A stretch of DNA of 64,000 bases from JBMORL01 sp049322335 (GTDB lineage Bacteria > Bacteroidota > Bacteroidia > Flavobacteriales_D > UBA2798), in contig JBMORL010000020.1 of assembly GCA_049322335.1 (NCBI GenBank), forward strand, positions 1 to 64,000, given 5' to 3'. Numbering within the stretch: position 1 is the first letter of the stretch; each line of letters begins with the position of its first letter. Position numbers and translations under genes: made by a program. The notes under the pieces were generated by a model. The model had not been told where the DNA came from. It did no database searches and saw nothing but the letters and a program-made list of their open reading frames with translations. Below, one piece after another: positions 28,901 to 35,854 of the stretch.

Positions 28901-30381
28901 AAAAACCGGAAAAAGAAGTAATCTTCACTTTCTGGGAAACCGTTGCGCGGGTAGGAATGAGCTTAAAGACGGTATCCGTTAGTTTCAGCACAACTGATGG
29001 TATTATGCTCCCCGGGTTCGGACAAACCAACAACCTGATGGGAATGGATTACCAGTATGATTCACCCGGATGGGGATTTGTATTGGGTAAACAAAATCAC
29101 AACCTGGCCGGGCAAACAGCCGATTGGGGCGGAGGAATAAATGATTACGCCTTTTATGCTGCCGAAAACGACTGGCTGATTAAAAATCCTTATCTCAACA
29201 CACAATACACCACCAACCACTCGAAGAATTTTTCTGCAAGAACATCTATTGAACCATTAACCGGATTGCGCATTGAACTGAATGCCGATAAAAACTTTTC
29301 GGAAAACTACAGTTCATTTTTCCGCTGGGTGGATACATTAGGTGGTGCGCCTTATTTTGATTATGCTGCACAAAACCCGATGACCAACGGAATGATGAGC
29401 ATGTCTACCATCACCTGGGCCACTTCATTTGCCAAAGACGGTGAAAACAATGTTTCTCCCATCTTCGAAAATTTCAGAAACAACCGCGAAACCGCTTCTG
29501 AAATTTTAGGTTCATCCAATCCCAACTCGGGTGGTTTGGGAAATAATGAAGCCGGTTATTATGACGGATACGGATCTACCCAGCAGGATGTAATTATCTC
29601 TTCTTTCCTTGCTGCCTATACCGGAAGAAATATTGATTCAAAATTCACGAATCCGTTTACGATGACTCCTCTTCCCAACTGGAAGATCACGTTTGATCCG
29701 ATGGCCAAAACGAAAATAAAATTCATGAAAAAACGTTTTAAATCGTTTTCCATCAGCCACGGATATCGTTCCACTGTAAATATCTCCAACTACTCTACCA
29801 ATCTTTTGGGAACCACCGATGCCAGCGGAAACATCAATGCCACCGACATCACCGGAAATTTTATCAACCCGCGACTCATCAGCATGGTTTCCGTAAGCGA
29901 ACAATTCAGCCCGCTGATCAATATCGATATCACATGGAACGTGAAGAGCAAAGGCCAAACCAACGGACTCATCACCAAAATAGAAATGAAACGCGACCGC
30001 AATCTTTCACTGAGCCTTACCAATAACCAGGTAACGGAAATAAGAGGAAGTGAATTTGTAGTGGGTTCGGGTTACCGTTTCAGTAAAGTGAAGATCGGAA
30101 AAATAAAAATTGCCGGAAAACCCCTGGAAAGCGACCTCAACTGCCGCGTAGACCTTTCCATCCGAAACAATGCTACCATTACACGTAAAGTGGTAGAAAA
30201 CCAAAACCAGGCTACAGCGGGACAGCAAACCATTTCCATCAAATCATCAGCCGATTACGCCATCAATTCCAAGCTTACTATTCGTTTTTATTATGATAAG
30301 GTAATCAATCGCCCGGTTATTTCCACTTCATTCCCCACTGCCAATACCAATTCGGGAATTGCTATACGATTTACCCTGTAA
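22993..30381 (+). CDS. sprA: Type IX secretion translocon / gliding motility protein SprA
   Basis: A 2462-residue outer-membrane protein, in the size range of known SprA. SprA forms the very large beta-barrel through which T9SS cargo leaves the cell and is needed for gliding in relatives. A signal-anchor-like segment at residues 8-30 follows a TTG start (22993); the next ATG (23044) would cut into the hydrophobic segment. Recognisable parts are the repeated GxxxLFGLKTQLKFGRLTAT-type strands, YIDDFEGSQSAIDIR, KCLEVWINELRLTDF and a long series of barrel strands to the terminal GIAIRFTL. Around residues 1930-1975 is a Lys/Glu/Gly-rich low-complexity linker (GGGGKKPIDKGG...KEKENKEGEG), probably a flexible loop. 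Downstream is gcvH with its own promoter box. Confidence 0.97.
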   Translation: MNSKQEYSIFWAYLASFMCLMMAGYAGITTNHRPLLEIHSEPVIAIDSPVVNLTYPIYNTGDPNSGNSSNLNLEDPLNFNNTVEYDPETGTYIFNNSVGNYNYNPSSSMSLEEYLDYDMENALQNNWQQIINDNSAAADNSGKSPIPTLHVGSGDKNFFGSNAIDIKPSGMAELKFGINTSRTDNPQIPEKQRKITVFDFDQKIQLNVVGSIGDKLKLNTSYNTEATFDFENIMKLEYKGNEDEIIQLIEAGNVNLPLTSQLIQGSQSLFGLKTQLKFGRLTATSVFSQQKGKRTEVEVSGGAQVSTFELTADNYEANKHYFLSHYFRNNFDVAMASLPTVNSQVNITRIEVWVTNNNNTVDNTRNIISFADLGETTILEGNPGGVIAGVPKNASNALYNFAANSPGVRGFNTATSTLNSIVTSPGPFQQSVHYEKVQNARKLTDQEYTYNAQLGFITLNQPLNNDEVLSVAYQYTYMGNTYQVGEFSTDGVAGQEALILKLLKGTVTNPRYKRWDLMMKNVYSIGAYQVNRENFQLNVWYNNPTSSVDINYIPQPGMDDKPLIQVINMDRYDQNNNPFADGVFDYVPITFSGNKSTVGGTINPQNGRIFFTTVEPFGKTLNDKLIAAGISAQTASTIVYQPLYDSTKTAAQQIPQLNRFKIKGTYQSSSSAEISLNTMNIPQGAVSVSAGGRVLVENQDYTVDYTMGRVKIINQGLLESQTPIKVSVESNTLFNVLTKTLLGTHFDYRVSKDINVGATVINLTERPLTQKINYGDEPVSNTMLGLNGDFRKEVPFLTRLVDKIPLISTKEKSTVTASAEYAHIIPGTARAINGISYIDDFEGSQSAIDIRSFSAWRLASVPKGQPTLFPEAEDNNKLSYGMNRAMFNWHVVDPLFYNNNNLTPDHIAGSPMQSSHIMRQVFEQEVFPNRQLATGQPTNIAMFDVSYWPAERGPYNYDTTGVPGKSNGLDLATGQLKDPETRWGGIMRQLQTTDFEAANIQFIQFWIMDPFNSDAVTSFGSTGGDLYFNLGNVSEDILSDSRKSFENGMPTSTNFDPSILDTTVWGRVATTQPIVNAFENSEDPNVRLMQDIGFDGLSSSQEYDFFSAYRNWINASIASQTFKDSVNNDPANDDYNYYRDQDYDAAQLDILKRYKRYNGNEGNSPTNEFSQNLNNDGYPTSASTIPDVEDINQDNNLSESESYFQYKVSIRPQDMVVGQNFITDALTKSVQMPDGSTKQITWYQFKIPINKYEKVINGISDFRSIRFIRMFMKDFEKPAIMRFARLELIRGEWRTYNHSLLEDGEYIQGDPDNTTFALFAVNIEENGNRVPVPYVLPPGINRQVDVSTANLRNLNEQSLAMEICGLEDGDSRACYRNVSFDIRSYKRLKMFVHAETSSQSDMVTKDNDVTLFIRLGTDFTENYYEYELPLKMTPWGSSVDTDIWPSGNEVDFEFEILKALKTRRNEKLAAGLAQVNELYIESDPNNSERQIKIIGNPNLQGLKIIMVGVRNPGKNGNNPYKPDDGLSKCLEVWINELRLTDFDQHGGWAAVGRVNANLADFANVSLSGNYSTPYWGSIEKKVSERSRETIIGFDGSTSVNADKFLPEKWGIKIPVYMGYSENIIKPQYDPLNPDLLLENSLAYMAPDEQEIYKRKTVNYTRRRSLNFTNVHKERGPKKKNAHFWDVENLSATYAYSEIYRRDINIEYNMNKTYRGGLNYAFNANPKLIEPFKENKFLGKSKWFGLVKDVNFYLGPKTFSVRNELNRTYTANQIRNNFDGLVFPTYTKNFTWVRAYDMKYDITRNLKVDFNANNNAVVGEPLGRVDKLYKDEYQVFKDSVRESLRTWGINKQYNHTVNINYTFPLSKLPLTDWITVTTRYSASYDWQRAPFGQDTLGNVIQNSRNVNWSGQLNLTTLYNKIPFLKKVNQKAQSGGGGKKPIDKGGLDPNNKKNPKEKENKEGEGSDTTKSKKPEKEVIFTFWETVARVGMSLKTVSVSFSTTDGIMLPGFGQTNNLMGMDYQYDSPGWGFVLGKQNHNLAGQTADWGGGINDYAFYAAENDWLIKNPYLNTQYTTNHSKNFSARTSIEPLTGLRIELNADKNFSENYSSFFRWVDTLGGAPYFDYAAQNPMTNGMMSMSTITWATSFAKDGENNVSPIFENFRNNRETASEILGSSNPNSGGLGNNEAGYYDGYGSTQQDVIISSFLAAYTGRNIDSKFTNPFTMTPLPNWKITFDPMAKTKIKFMKKRFKSFSISHGYRSTVNISNYSTNLLGTTDASGNINATDITGNFINPRLISMVSVSEQFSPLINIDITWNVKSKGQTNGLITKIEMKRDRNLSLSLTNNQVTEIRGSEFVVGSGYRFSKVKIGKIKIAGKPLESDLNCRVDLSIRNNATITRKVVENQNQATAGQQTISIKSSADYAINSKLTIRFYYDKVINRPVISTSFPTANTNSGIAIRFTL

Positions 30382-30409
30382 TATTTCTGTTTTTACCCTG
30401 AAATTTTCC

Positions 30410-30417
30410 TACTTTTG
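30410..30417 (+). promoter_or_regulatory. Promoter -7 box TACTTTTG for gcvH
   Basis: An exact TAnnTTTG match 24 bp before the gcvH ATG. A poor -33 (TTTC, 22 bp upstream) is present. Confidence 0.45.
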
Positions 30418-30441
30418 GCGCCATAAACAAACCTCCAAAAA

Positions 30442-30819
30442 ATGAATATTCCCGCAAATTTAAAATACACCAAAGACCACGAATGGATTCGTGTGGAAGG
30501 TGATCACGCTTATATTGGAATTACCGATTTTGCACAGGGAGAACTGGGCGATATCGTTTATGTGGAAATTGAAACCAAAGGCGAATCTCTTGCAAAAGAA
30601 GAAATTTTCGGAACCGTTGAAGCCGTGAAAACCGTAAGCGACCTGTTTATGCCCGTAAGCGGACAAGTAGTGGAAGTAAACAATGCTATTGAATCCAGTC
30701 CCGAAGTAGTAAACAAAGATCCTTATGGTGAAGGCTGGATGATCAAAATAAAGCTTTCCAACCCCGCTGAACTCGACCAGTTACTTAGCGAAAGCCAATA
30801 CAAAGAAGTTGTTGCTTAA
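30442..30819 (+). CDS. gcvH: Glycine cleavage system H protein
   Basis: A 125-residue lipoyl carrier protein of normal length. The lipoylated lysine is Lys63 in GTVEAVKTVSDL. Other signatures are HEWIRVEGDHAYIGITDFAQ at the N-terminus and VNKDPYGEGWMIKI. It shuttles the aminomethyl group between GcvP, GcvT and GcvL. Its stop codon is followed at once by the ATG of the VanZ-like gene (TAAATG), so the two share an mRNA. Confidence 0.98.
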   Translation: MNIPANLKYTKDHEWIRVEGDHAYIGITDFAQGELGDIVYVEIETKGESLAKEEIFGTVEAVKTVSDLFMPVSGQVVEVNNAIESSPEVVNKDPYGEGWMIKIKLSNPAELDQLLSESQYKEVVA

Positions 30820-31203
30820 ATGATCAGGCATCTTTCACCGGGAATTTCCTGGGCCTTGCTCATCCTTATCCTATGCAGTTCACCCAAATCCGAACTGCCC
30901 TCTACCAACCTTTGGGATTTCCTGTCGCTTGACAAACTGGCACATGCCTCTGTATTCTGCCTGTTGGTTCATTTACTGATTGTTGGGTTTAAAAAACAAT
31001 ATAACAGCTTCTACCTGCGTTATCATGCCAGGTTCTGGGCTTTTATTATCGGTTTTACCTATGGCATAGCCCTCGAACTCATTCAAATGTTCTTTTCCAC
31101 CGACCGTTCGGCTGAACTCATGGACCTTATTGCCAATGCCCTGGGATGTGTAACCGGCATCGGCCTGTTCCGTATAATATACGGTCGCGAATTTTCTTAC
31201 TGA
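30820..31203 (+). CDS. VanZ-like family membrane protein
   Basis: A 127-residue protein with four predicted membrane segments (ISWALLILILC; LAHASVFCLLVHLLIV; FWAFIIGFTYGIALELI; LIANALGCVTGIGLF). The family motif around KLAHASVF and GIALELIQ...DLIANALG is clear. VanZ relatives are named for teicoplanin resistance, but the role of the short stand-alone form in Bacteroidota is unknown. It starts directly after the gcvH stop. Confidence 0.88.
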   Translation: MIRHLSPGISWALLILILCSSPKSELPSTNLWDFLSLDKLAHASVFCLLVHLLIVGFKKQYNSFYLRYHARFWAFIIGFTYGIALELIQMFFSTDRSAELMDLIANALGCVTGIGLFRIIYGREFSY

Positions 31204-31209
31204 ACCTTT

Positions 31210-31240
31210 TTTGAAGACACGTGTATTATATGTAAATTAG
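31210..31240 (+). promoter_or_regulatory. Promoter for the tonB-like gene
   Basis: TTTG (31210-31213) and TAAATTAG (31233-31240, one mismatch to TAnnTTTG) are separated by 19 bp, the spacing expected for the Bacteroidota housekeeping sigma factor. The start codon at 31258 follows 17 bp later. Confidence 0.6.
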
Positions 31241-31257
31241 CAACCAATACAATTCTT

Positions 31258-31935
31258 ATGGAATTAAAGAAAAATCCCGAAGCCAATCTTGAAAAGAAGA
31301 AATTATCTCTTCTGATGATTGGACTTATTGCCACTGCAGGCGTTGTATTAATGGCATTTGAGTATACTCAATATGACGTTAAGGAAAAACTGGTGCAGAC
31401 AACCAAAATGAACGACCTGGAAGATGAGCAGGTAATGGAGTTTACTCCACCCCCGCCTCCTCCGCCAGCTCCGCCACCCCCGCCTACTATCATCCAAAAT
31501 GTTGAAGTGGTAGAAGACGATAAACAGGTAGACGAAAACCAGGTGATCATTACCGAAAACACCGAAAAGGTGGAGGTAAAAGAAATCGTCATTGAAGAAA
31601 AGGAAGAAGTAGTAGCTGAAGAGATATTTGACGTAGTGGAAGAAAACCCCGAGTACCAGGGTGGACTCCAGGAAATGTACAAATTCCTTGGTGAAAACAT
31701 GAAGTATCCTCCCATGGCCCGCGAAAGTGGTGTGCAGGGAAAAGTATATGTTCAGTTTGTAGTGGAAAAAGACGGAAAAGTGAATGATGTTACTGTTCTT
31801 CGCGGTATCGGAAGCGGTTGCGATGAAGAAGCCGTTCGTGTGGTAAAAATGATGCCTAACTGGAAACCCGGCAAACAACGCGGCAAACCGGTAAGGGTTC
31901 GATACAAACTTCCGGTAACTTTTAAACTGGGATAA
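31258..31935 (+). CDS. Energy transducer TonB
   Basis: A 225-residue protein with one membrane helix (residues ~17-35, LSLLMIGLIATAGVVLMAF), a proline-rich stretch (TPPPPPPPAPPPPP, about 63-76), an acidic Val/Glu-rich spacer, and a C-terminal TonB domain (YPPMARESGVQGKVYVQFVV ... NWKPGKQRGKPVRVRYKLPV). It should carry proton-motive energy from the inner membrane to TonB-dependent outer-membrane receptors. No ExbB/ExbD genes are in the window. It has its own promoter and a strong terminator. Confidence 0.93.
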   Translation: MELKKNPEANLEKKKLSLLMIGLIATAGVVLMAFEYTQYDVKEKLVQTTKMNDLEDEQVMEFTPPPPPPPAPPPPPTIIQNVEVVEDDKQVDENQVIITENTEKVEVKEIVIEEKEEVVAEEIFDVVEENPEYQGGLQEMYKFLGENMKYPPMARESGVQGKVYVQFVVEKDGKVNDVTVLRGIGSGCDEEAVRVVKMMPNWKPGKQRGKPVRVRYKLPVTFKLG

Positions 31936-31952
31936 TAAAATTAATAATCAGG

Positions 31953-31987
31953 AAAACCGTCATTGAGAAATGGCGGTTTTTTTTATT
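31953..31987. terminator. Bidirectional Rho-independent terminator
   Basis: AAAACCGTCATT pairs with AATGGCGGTTTT (one G-T pair) around a GAGA loop and runs into eight Ts on the plus strand, with A-rich sequence on the other side. It serves tonB (plus) and the convergent beta-barrel gene (minus), whose stop codon lies inside the T-run. Confidence 0.85.
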
Positions 31988-32603
31988 TCCGGTGGCGGAT
32001 ATCTCTCCACATATCCCCAAAATAGAATTTCGTCTTTACAACAAAAACCGGTGAGGTAAACTGCTCATCACTCATCTGGCTTTTTAAAATCACCAGCCGG
32101 TATCCCAGCCCGCAACCGGCAGCAAAGTACCTGAAGAACCGGTATTGAATGGTCATCATGGGCTCGTATAGAACTAACGGATGCCGCCTTAGTGTTTTTC
32201 GGATGCTGTTTTCCTCATACGAATAGTTTGCCCAGCCCACACCCACTTGTGCGGGTATAGAAGCTTCCCAGCGATACGTTTTAAAAAAAGTGTATTCGGC
32301 AAACAGCGAAAAATAGTTCATTTCCAGCCTTCCGTATTTTTTGCCTTCAGGAAGATCAAGTATACGTTCGGGCCTCGGTCGCAGCCAGTTGAATCCTAAT
32401 CCGAATTTTGTGGTTTTATTGTAATCCAGTCCTGCTTTTATAAAAAATGTTTTGGCAAATTCATTCCTGATGAAACCAAACTGCGAACCGTAATTAAAAT
32501 AGATTGTGGGTTTGTGTTGTAAACTGGCCGTAATACTATCTTTCAGTTGTGCCTGCGAACTGATAACTGTGCAGCTAAAAAACAGAAGCAAAATTTTTTT
32601 CAT
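31983..32603 (-). CDS. Outer-membrane beta-barrel protein of unknown function
   Basis: A 206-residue protein with a signal peptide (MKKILLLFFSCTVISSQAQ). It consists mostly of alternating strands ending in aromatic residues: TIYFNYGSQFGFIRNEF, FFIKAGLDYNKTTKFGLGFNWL, FAAGCGLGYRLVIL and VFVVKTKFYFGDMW. That predicts a small 8-10-strand barrel, but I recognise no named family. Its start codon lies only 6 bp beyond the T-run of the respiratory operon terminator, so it may be transcribed partly by readthrough. Confidence 0.72.
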   Translation of the reverse strand: MKKILLLFFSCTVISSQAQLKDSITASLQHKPTIYFNYGSQFGFIRNEFAKTFFIKAGLDYNKTTKFGLGFNWLRPRPERILDLPEGKKYGRLEMNYFSLFAEYTFFKTYRWEASIPAQVGVGWANYSYEENSIRKTLRRHPLVLYEPMMTIQYRFFRYFAAGCGLGYRLVILKSQMSDEQFTSPVFVVKTKFYFGDMWRDIRHRK

Positions 32604-32609
32604 CCTGTC

Positions 32610-32645
32610 AAAAAAAAATGTCCGTAAAGGTTTACGGACATTTTT
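32610..32645 (-). terminator. Terminator of the act-cta respiratory operon
   Basis: A near-perfect palindrome: the arm AAAAATGTCCGTAAA (32614-32628) pairs with its exact complement at 32631-32645. On the minus strand it is followed by a run of nine Ts. It lies 25 bp after the ctaD stop and 6 bp before the start of the next minus-strand gene. Confidence 0.88.
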
Positions 32646-32669
32646 GGTTTATGATTCATTTATCAAATG

Positions 32670-34469
32670 CTAATGTTCTTCTTCGCCATGTTTCAGCGGC
32701 ACGTTTTGAGGTATAAAGTCCTCCTCTGCTCCCGGCTTACTATAATCATAAGGCCAGCGGTGAACTTCAGGAATGGGCCCATGCCAGTTTCCGTGAATAT
32801 GTTCAACAGGTGCAGTCCATTCCAGCGTATTGCTCTTCCATGGATTTTGAACAGCTTTAGGTCCGCGAAATACGCTGTAGAAGAAGTTAAAGAGGAATAT
32901 TCCCTGTGCGAATGCAGCAATGATGGCAAATATGCTTATCACTACGTTCAGGTCCACCACGTGGTCGAACATCCAGAATTCAGTGTAATCGTAATAACGT
33001 CTTGGCGCACCAGCCAGTCCCACGAAGTGCATCGGGAAAAATACACCATAAGCACAAACGATCGTTATCCAGAAGTGAGCATAACCCAGTTTGGTGTTCA
33101 TCATTCTTCCATACATTTTCGGGAACCAGTGATAAACACCGGCAAACATTCCGAAGATGGCCGACATTCCCATTACAATATGGAAGTGTCCTACCACAAA
33201 GTAAGTATCGTGAATATTTATATCGAGCGCTGAGTCGGCAAGGATAATTCCTGTTAATCCACCGGTGATGAATGTAGAAACCAATCCTATTGAAAATAAC
33301 ATAGCAGGTGAATATACCACATTGCCTTTCCAAATAGTGGTAATATAGTTAAACACTTTTACTGCCGATGGTATCGCAATGAGTAATGTAGTAAATACAA
33401 ACACGCCTCCCAGGAACGGATTCATTCCGGTAATAAACATGTGATGTCCCCAAACAATAAACGAAAGGAATCCGATGGCGAGGATAGAGCCGATCATTGC
33501 ACGGTAACCGAAAATGGGTTTACGTGAATTGGTAGCGATAATTTCTGATGTGATTCCCAAAGCAGGAAGAAGTACGATATATACTTCAGGGTGGCCAAGG
33601 AACCAGAACAGGTGCTGGAATAACACCGGACTTCCGCCAATAGCATCGAGCATTCCTTCTTTTGCGGTGATGATTTCAGAAAGATAAAAGCTGGTTCCAA
33701 AAGTTCTGTCCATGATTAACAGCAATACTGCTGAAACAAGAACAGGGAAAGAAAGCACACCAAGAACAGCTGTAATGAAAAATGCCCAGATAGTAAGAGG
33801 CATTCTTGTCATTTTCATTCCTTTTGTGCGGAGGTTGAGAATGGTTACGATATAGTTCAAACTTCCCAGCAGTGAAGAAGCAACGAAAATGGTCATGGAA
33901 ACCAGCCAAAGGGTCATTCCCAAACCTGATCCGGGTATAAAATCTTCGTGGGCACTCAATGGCGGATAAACTGTCCAACCGGCAGAGGCGGGCCCGTTTT
34001 CCACGAAGAAAGAGAAAACCATAATGATGCTGGAGAGGAAAAAGAACCAGTAGGAAAGCATATTAAGGAAACCCGAAGCCATATCGCGTGCGCCAAGTTG
34101 CAACGGAATGAGTAAGTTGGAAAAGGTTCCGCTCAATCCTCCTGTTAATACAAAGAATACCATGATAGTTCCGTGAATAGTAACGAGTGCGAGATACATA
34201 TTGGCACCGAGTTTTCCATCGGGCGCCCATTTTTCACCGAGGAAAAAACTGAGCATTTCGAATTTTTCTCCGGGCCATCCCAATTGCAGGCGGAAAAAAA
34301 CAGACATCATCATAGCGATGACGGCCATAAAGATGGCTGTTACCAAAAACTGCTTGGAGATCATTTTATGATCCTGGCTGAAAATATATTTGGTAATAAA
34401 ATGCTCCCTGTGATGATGGTGAGCGTGTGCATCATCGTGAGCGTGTTCGTGTGCGTGATTAGCTGCCAT
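32670..34469 (-). CDS. ctaD: Cytochrome c oxidase subunit I (aa3-type heme-copper oxidase)
   Basis: A 599-residue membrane protein with about twelve helices. Visible active-site features are FWFLGHPEVYIVLLPALG (CuB His and cross-linked Tyr, so an A1-type oxidase), WGHHMFITG (the two further CuB His), and HDTYFVVGHFHIVM (His ligands of hemes a and a3). The N-terminus (HAHEHAHDDAHAHHHH) is strikingly His-rich, which could bind copper or reflect repeat expansion. It reduces O2 to water and pumps protons. It is the last gene of the act-cta operon. No subunit III gene lies downstream in the window. Confidence 0.98.
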   Translation of the reverse strand: MAANHAHEHAHDDAHAHHHHREHFITKYIFSQDHKMISKQFLVTAIFMAVIAMMMSVFFRLQLGWPGEKFEMLSFFLGEKWAPDGKLGANMYLALVTIHGTIMVFFVLTGGLSGTFSNLLIPLQLGARDMASGFLNMLSYWFFFLSSIIMVFSFFVENGPASAGWTVYPPLSAHEDFIPGSGLGMTLWLVSMTIFVASSLLGSLNYIVTILNLRTKGMKMTRMPLTIWAFFITAVLGVLSFPVLVSAVLLLIMDRTFGTSFYLSEIITAKEGMLDAIGGSPVLFQHLFWFLGHPEVYIVLLPALGITSEIIATNSRKPIFGYRAMIGSILAIGFLSFIVWGHHMFITGMNPFLGGVFVFTTLLIAIPSAVKVFNYITTIWKGNVVYSPAMLFSIGLVSTFITGGLTGIILADSALDINIHDTYFVVGHFHIVMGMSAIFGMFAGVYHWFPKMYGRMMNTKLGYAHFWITIVCAYGVFFPMHFVGLAGAPRRYYDYTEFWMFDHVVDLNVVISIFAIIAAFAQGIFLFNFFYSVFRGPKAVQNPWKSNTLEWTAPVEHIHGNWHGPIPEVHRWPYDYSKPGAEEDFIPQNVPLKHGEEEH

Positions 34470-34488
34470 ATTTTATTACTGAAATTTT

Positions 34489-35832
34489 TTAATTGTTAAT
34501 TGCCACAACAGGGGGAGCTACATTAGCGTTTGCTGCTGAAGTATCTGCCACGTTAGTATCTTCTTTTTTCTCGGGTTCGGGGAAATAAGCCTGTTTGATG
34601 GATTTTTGCGCATCCCACCAGTTCTTAAATTCGTCTTCGTTTTCAACCACTACAACTTTTAACTGCATATTGGAGTGTGCCGCGCCACAAATCTTGTTAC
34701 AAAGCAAAATATAATCGAATTCAATATCGGGGTCAGCGTCTTTCAAAATCCCTTTTGCCCTGCGGTATTTATTTACATACTTCATCTTCTCAATAGTTTC
34801 CGGAAGTTCGCGGAATTCTTTGGTGGTGATGGTGGGTATAAATTTAAACCGTGTGGTCATTCCCGGAACACAGTTCATCTGTGCACGGAAGTGGGGGAAA
34901 TAGGCCGAGTGGATCACATCCTGCGAACGGAAAGTGAATTCGTATTCTTTTCCTTTAATGAGGTAAATCTCCTTCACTACCTTATCATCAAATGCTTTGG
35001 TGTCGAGTTCTGCAGAGTGATTTTTTCTCAGGTCTTCGATTTTTGCCAAATGTCTTTTTGTGCGGTCGATTTTGGATTTGGCCAAATAATATTTTTCATC
35101 TGCCAAAACATCAGCAAACTCATCAGCCGAGTCGCTCTTTACAGTAATCCTTTCCAGTGAATCGATTTCCATTTTCAGTTCGGAGATGCGCATATCCAAC
35201 CCGGGTGTTGTAAGAACTCCCAATGGATTAGGAACGCCACCGGAAAGCACCAGCCGGAAATCAGAATGTCCGAGCTCGTTATTTTCTCCCGAATATCTTG
35301 CCGTCCAGTCGAACTGTTTGGCATACACTTCAACTTTTACCGCTTCACTGCCCGACTCAGCCGTAATTTCGTTCCATGTTTTTAATCCAAGAATGATAAT
35401 CACCGCCATAACAGCAGCAGGAACAATGGTCCAGATCATTTCCAGTTTATTGTTGTGCGGATAGTAAAGTGCTTTTCTGTCTTTTTTGTAGGAATATTTG
35501 TAAGCAAAATAAAACAGCAGAGTGTTGGTGATAAAAAATACAGTGATGATAATATAGAAATTAATGAGCAGGAGCCAATCGGTGCTTACACCATGTTCGG
35601 AAGCAGAAGGCCCGAGTTCACCGCCACCATAAACTGCAAGTTGCCAGATAAAGAATGCATAAAAAGCGATCATAAACACCAGCATCAGTGTTCCGTTGAG
35701 TTTGTTATCTCCTTCGGAAATGTCTTCTTCTCTTTTATTGCGAAGCTTACTGGAAAGCTCGTAAACTCTCATCAGCTGGGCAATGGCAATGATTCCCAGG
35801 AGTATGATCAGAACTATAAGCAATTTATTCAT
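34489..35832 (-). CDS. ctaC: Cytochrome c oxidase subunit II (CuA)
   Basis: A 447-residue protein, longer than the ~250-300 residues usual in proteobacteria. Three hydrophobic segments in the first ~145 residues precede a cupredoxin domain with a split CuA site: VIHSAYFPHFRAQM and CNKICGAAHSNMQ. Between the first cupredoxin strands (about residues 205-280) lies a charged, heptad-like insertion (RISELKMEIDSLERI ... KRHLAKIEDLRKNH) predicted to be coiled coil. A Pro/Ala/Asn-rich tail follows the domain. It receives electrons from the complex III cytochromes and passes them to heme a. It is 19 bp upstream of ctaD. Confidence 0.95.
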   Translation of the reverse strand: MNKLLIVLIILLGIIAIAQLMRVYELSSKLRNKREEDISEGDNKLNGTLMLVFMIAFYAFFIWQLAVYGGGELGPSASEHGVSTDWLLLINFYIIITVFFITNTLLFYFAYKYSYKKDRKALYYPHNNKLEMIWTIVPAAVMAVIIILGLKTWNEITAESGSEAVKVEVYAKQFDWTARYSGENNELGHSDFRLVLSGGVPNPLGVLTTPGLDMRISELKMEIDSLERITVKSDSADEFADVLADEKYYLAKSKIDRTKRHLAKIEDLRKNHSAELDTKAFDDKVVKEIYLIKGKEYEFTFRSQDVIHSAYFPHFRAQMNCVPGMTTRFKFIPTITTKEFRELPETIEKMKYVNKYRRAKGILKDADPDIEFDYILLCNKICGAAHSNMQLKVVVVENEDEFKNWWDAQKSIKQAYFPEPEKKEDTNVADTSAANANVAPPVVAINN

Positions 35833-35854
35833 TGTCGCGCTTTATTTTAATTCG

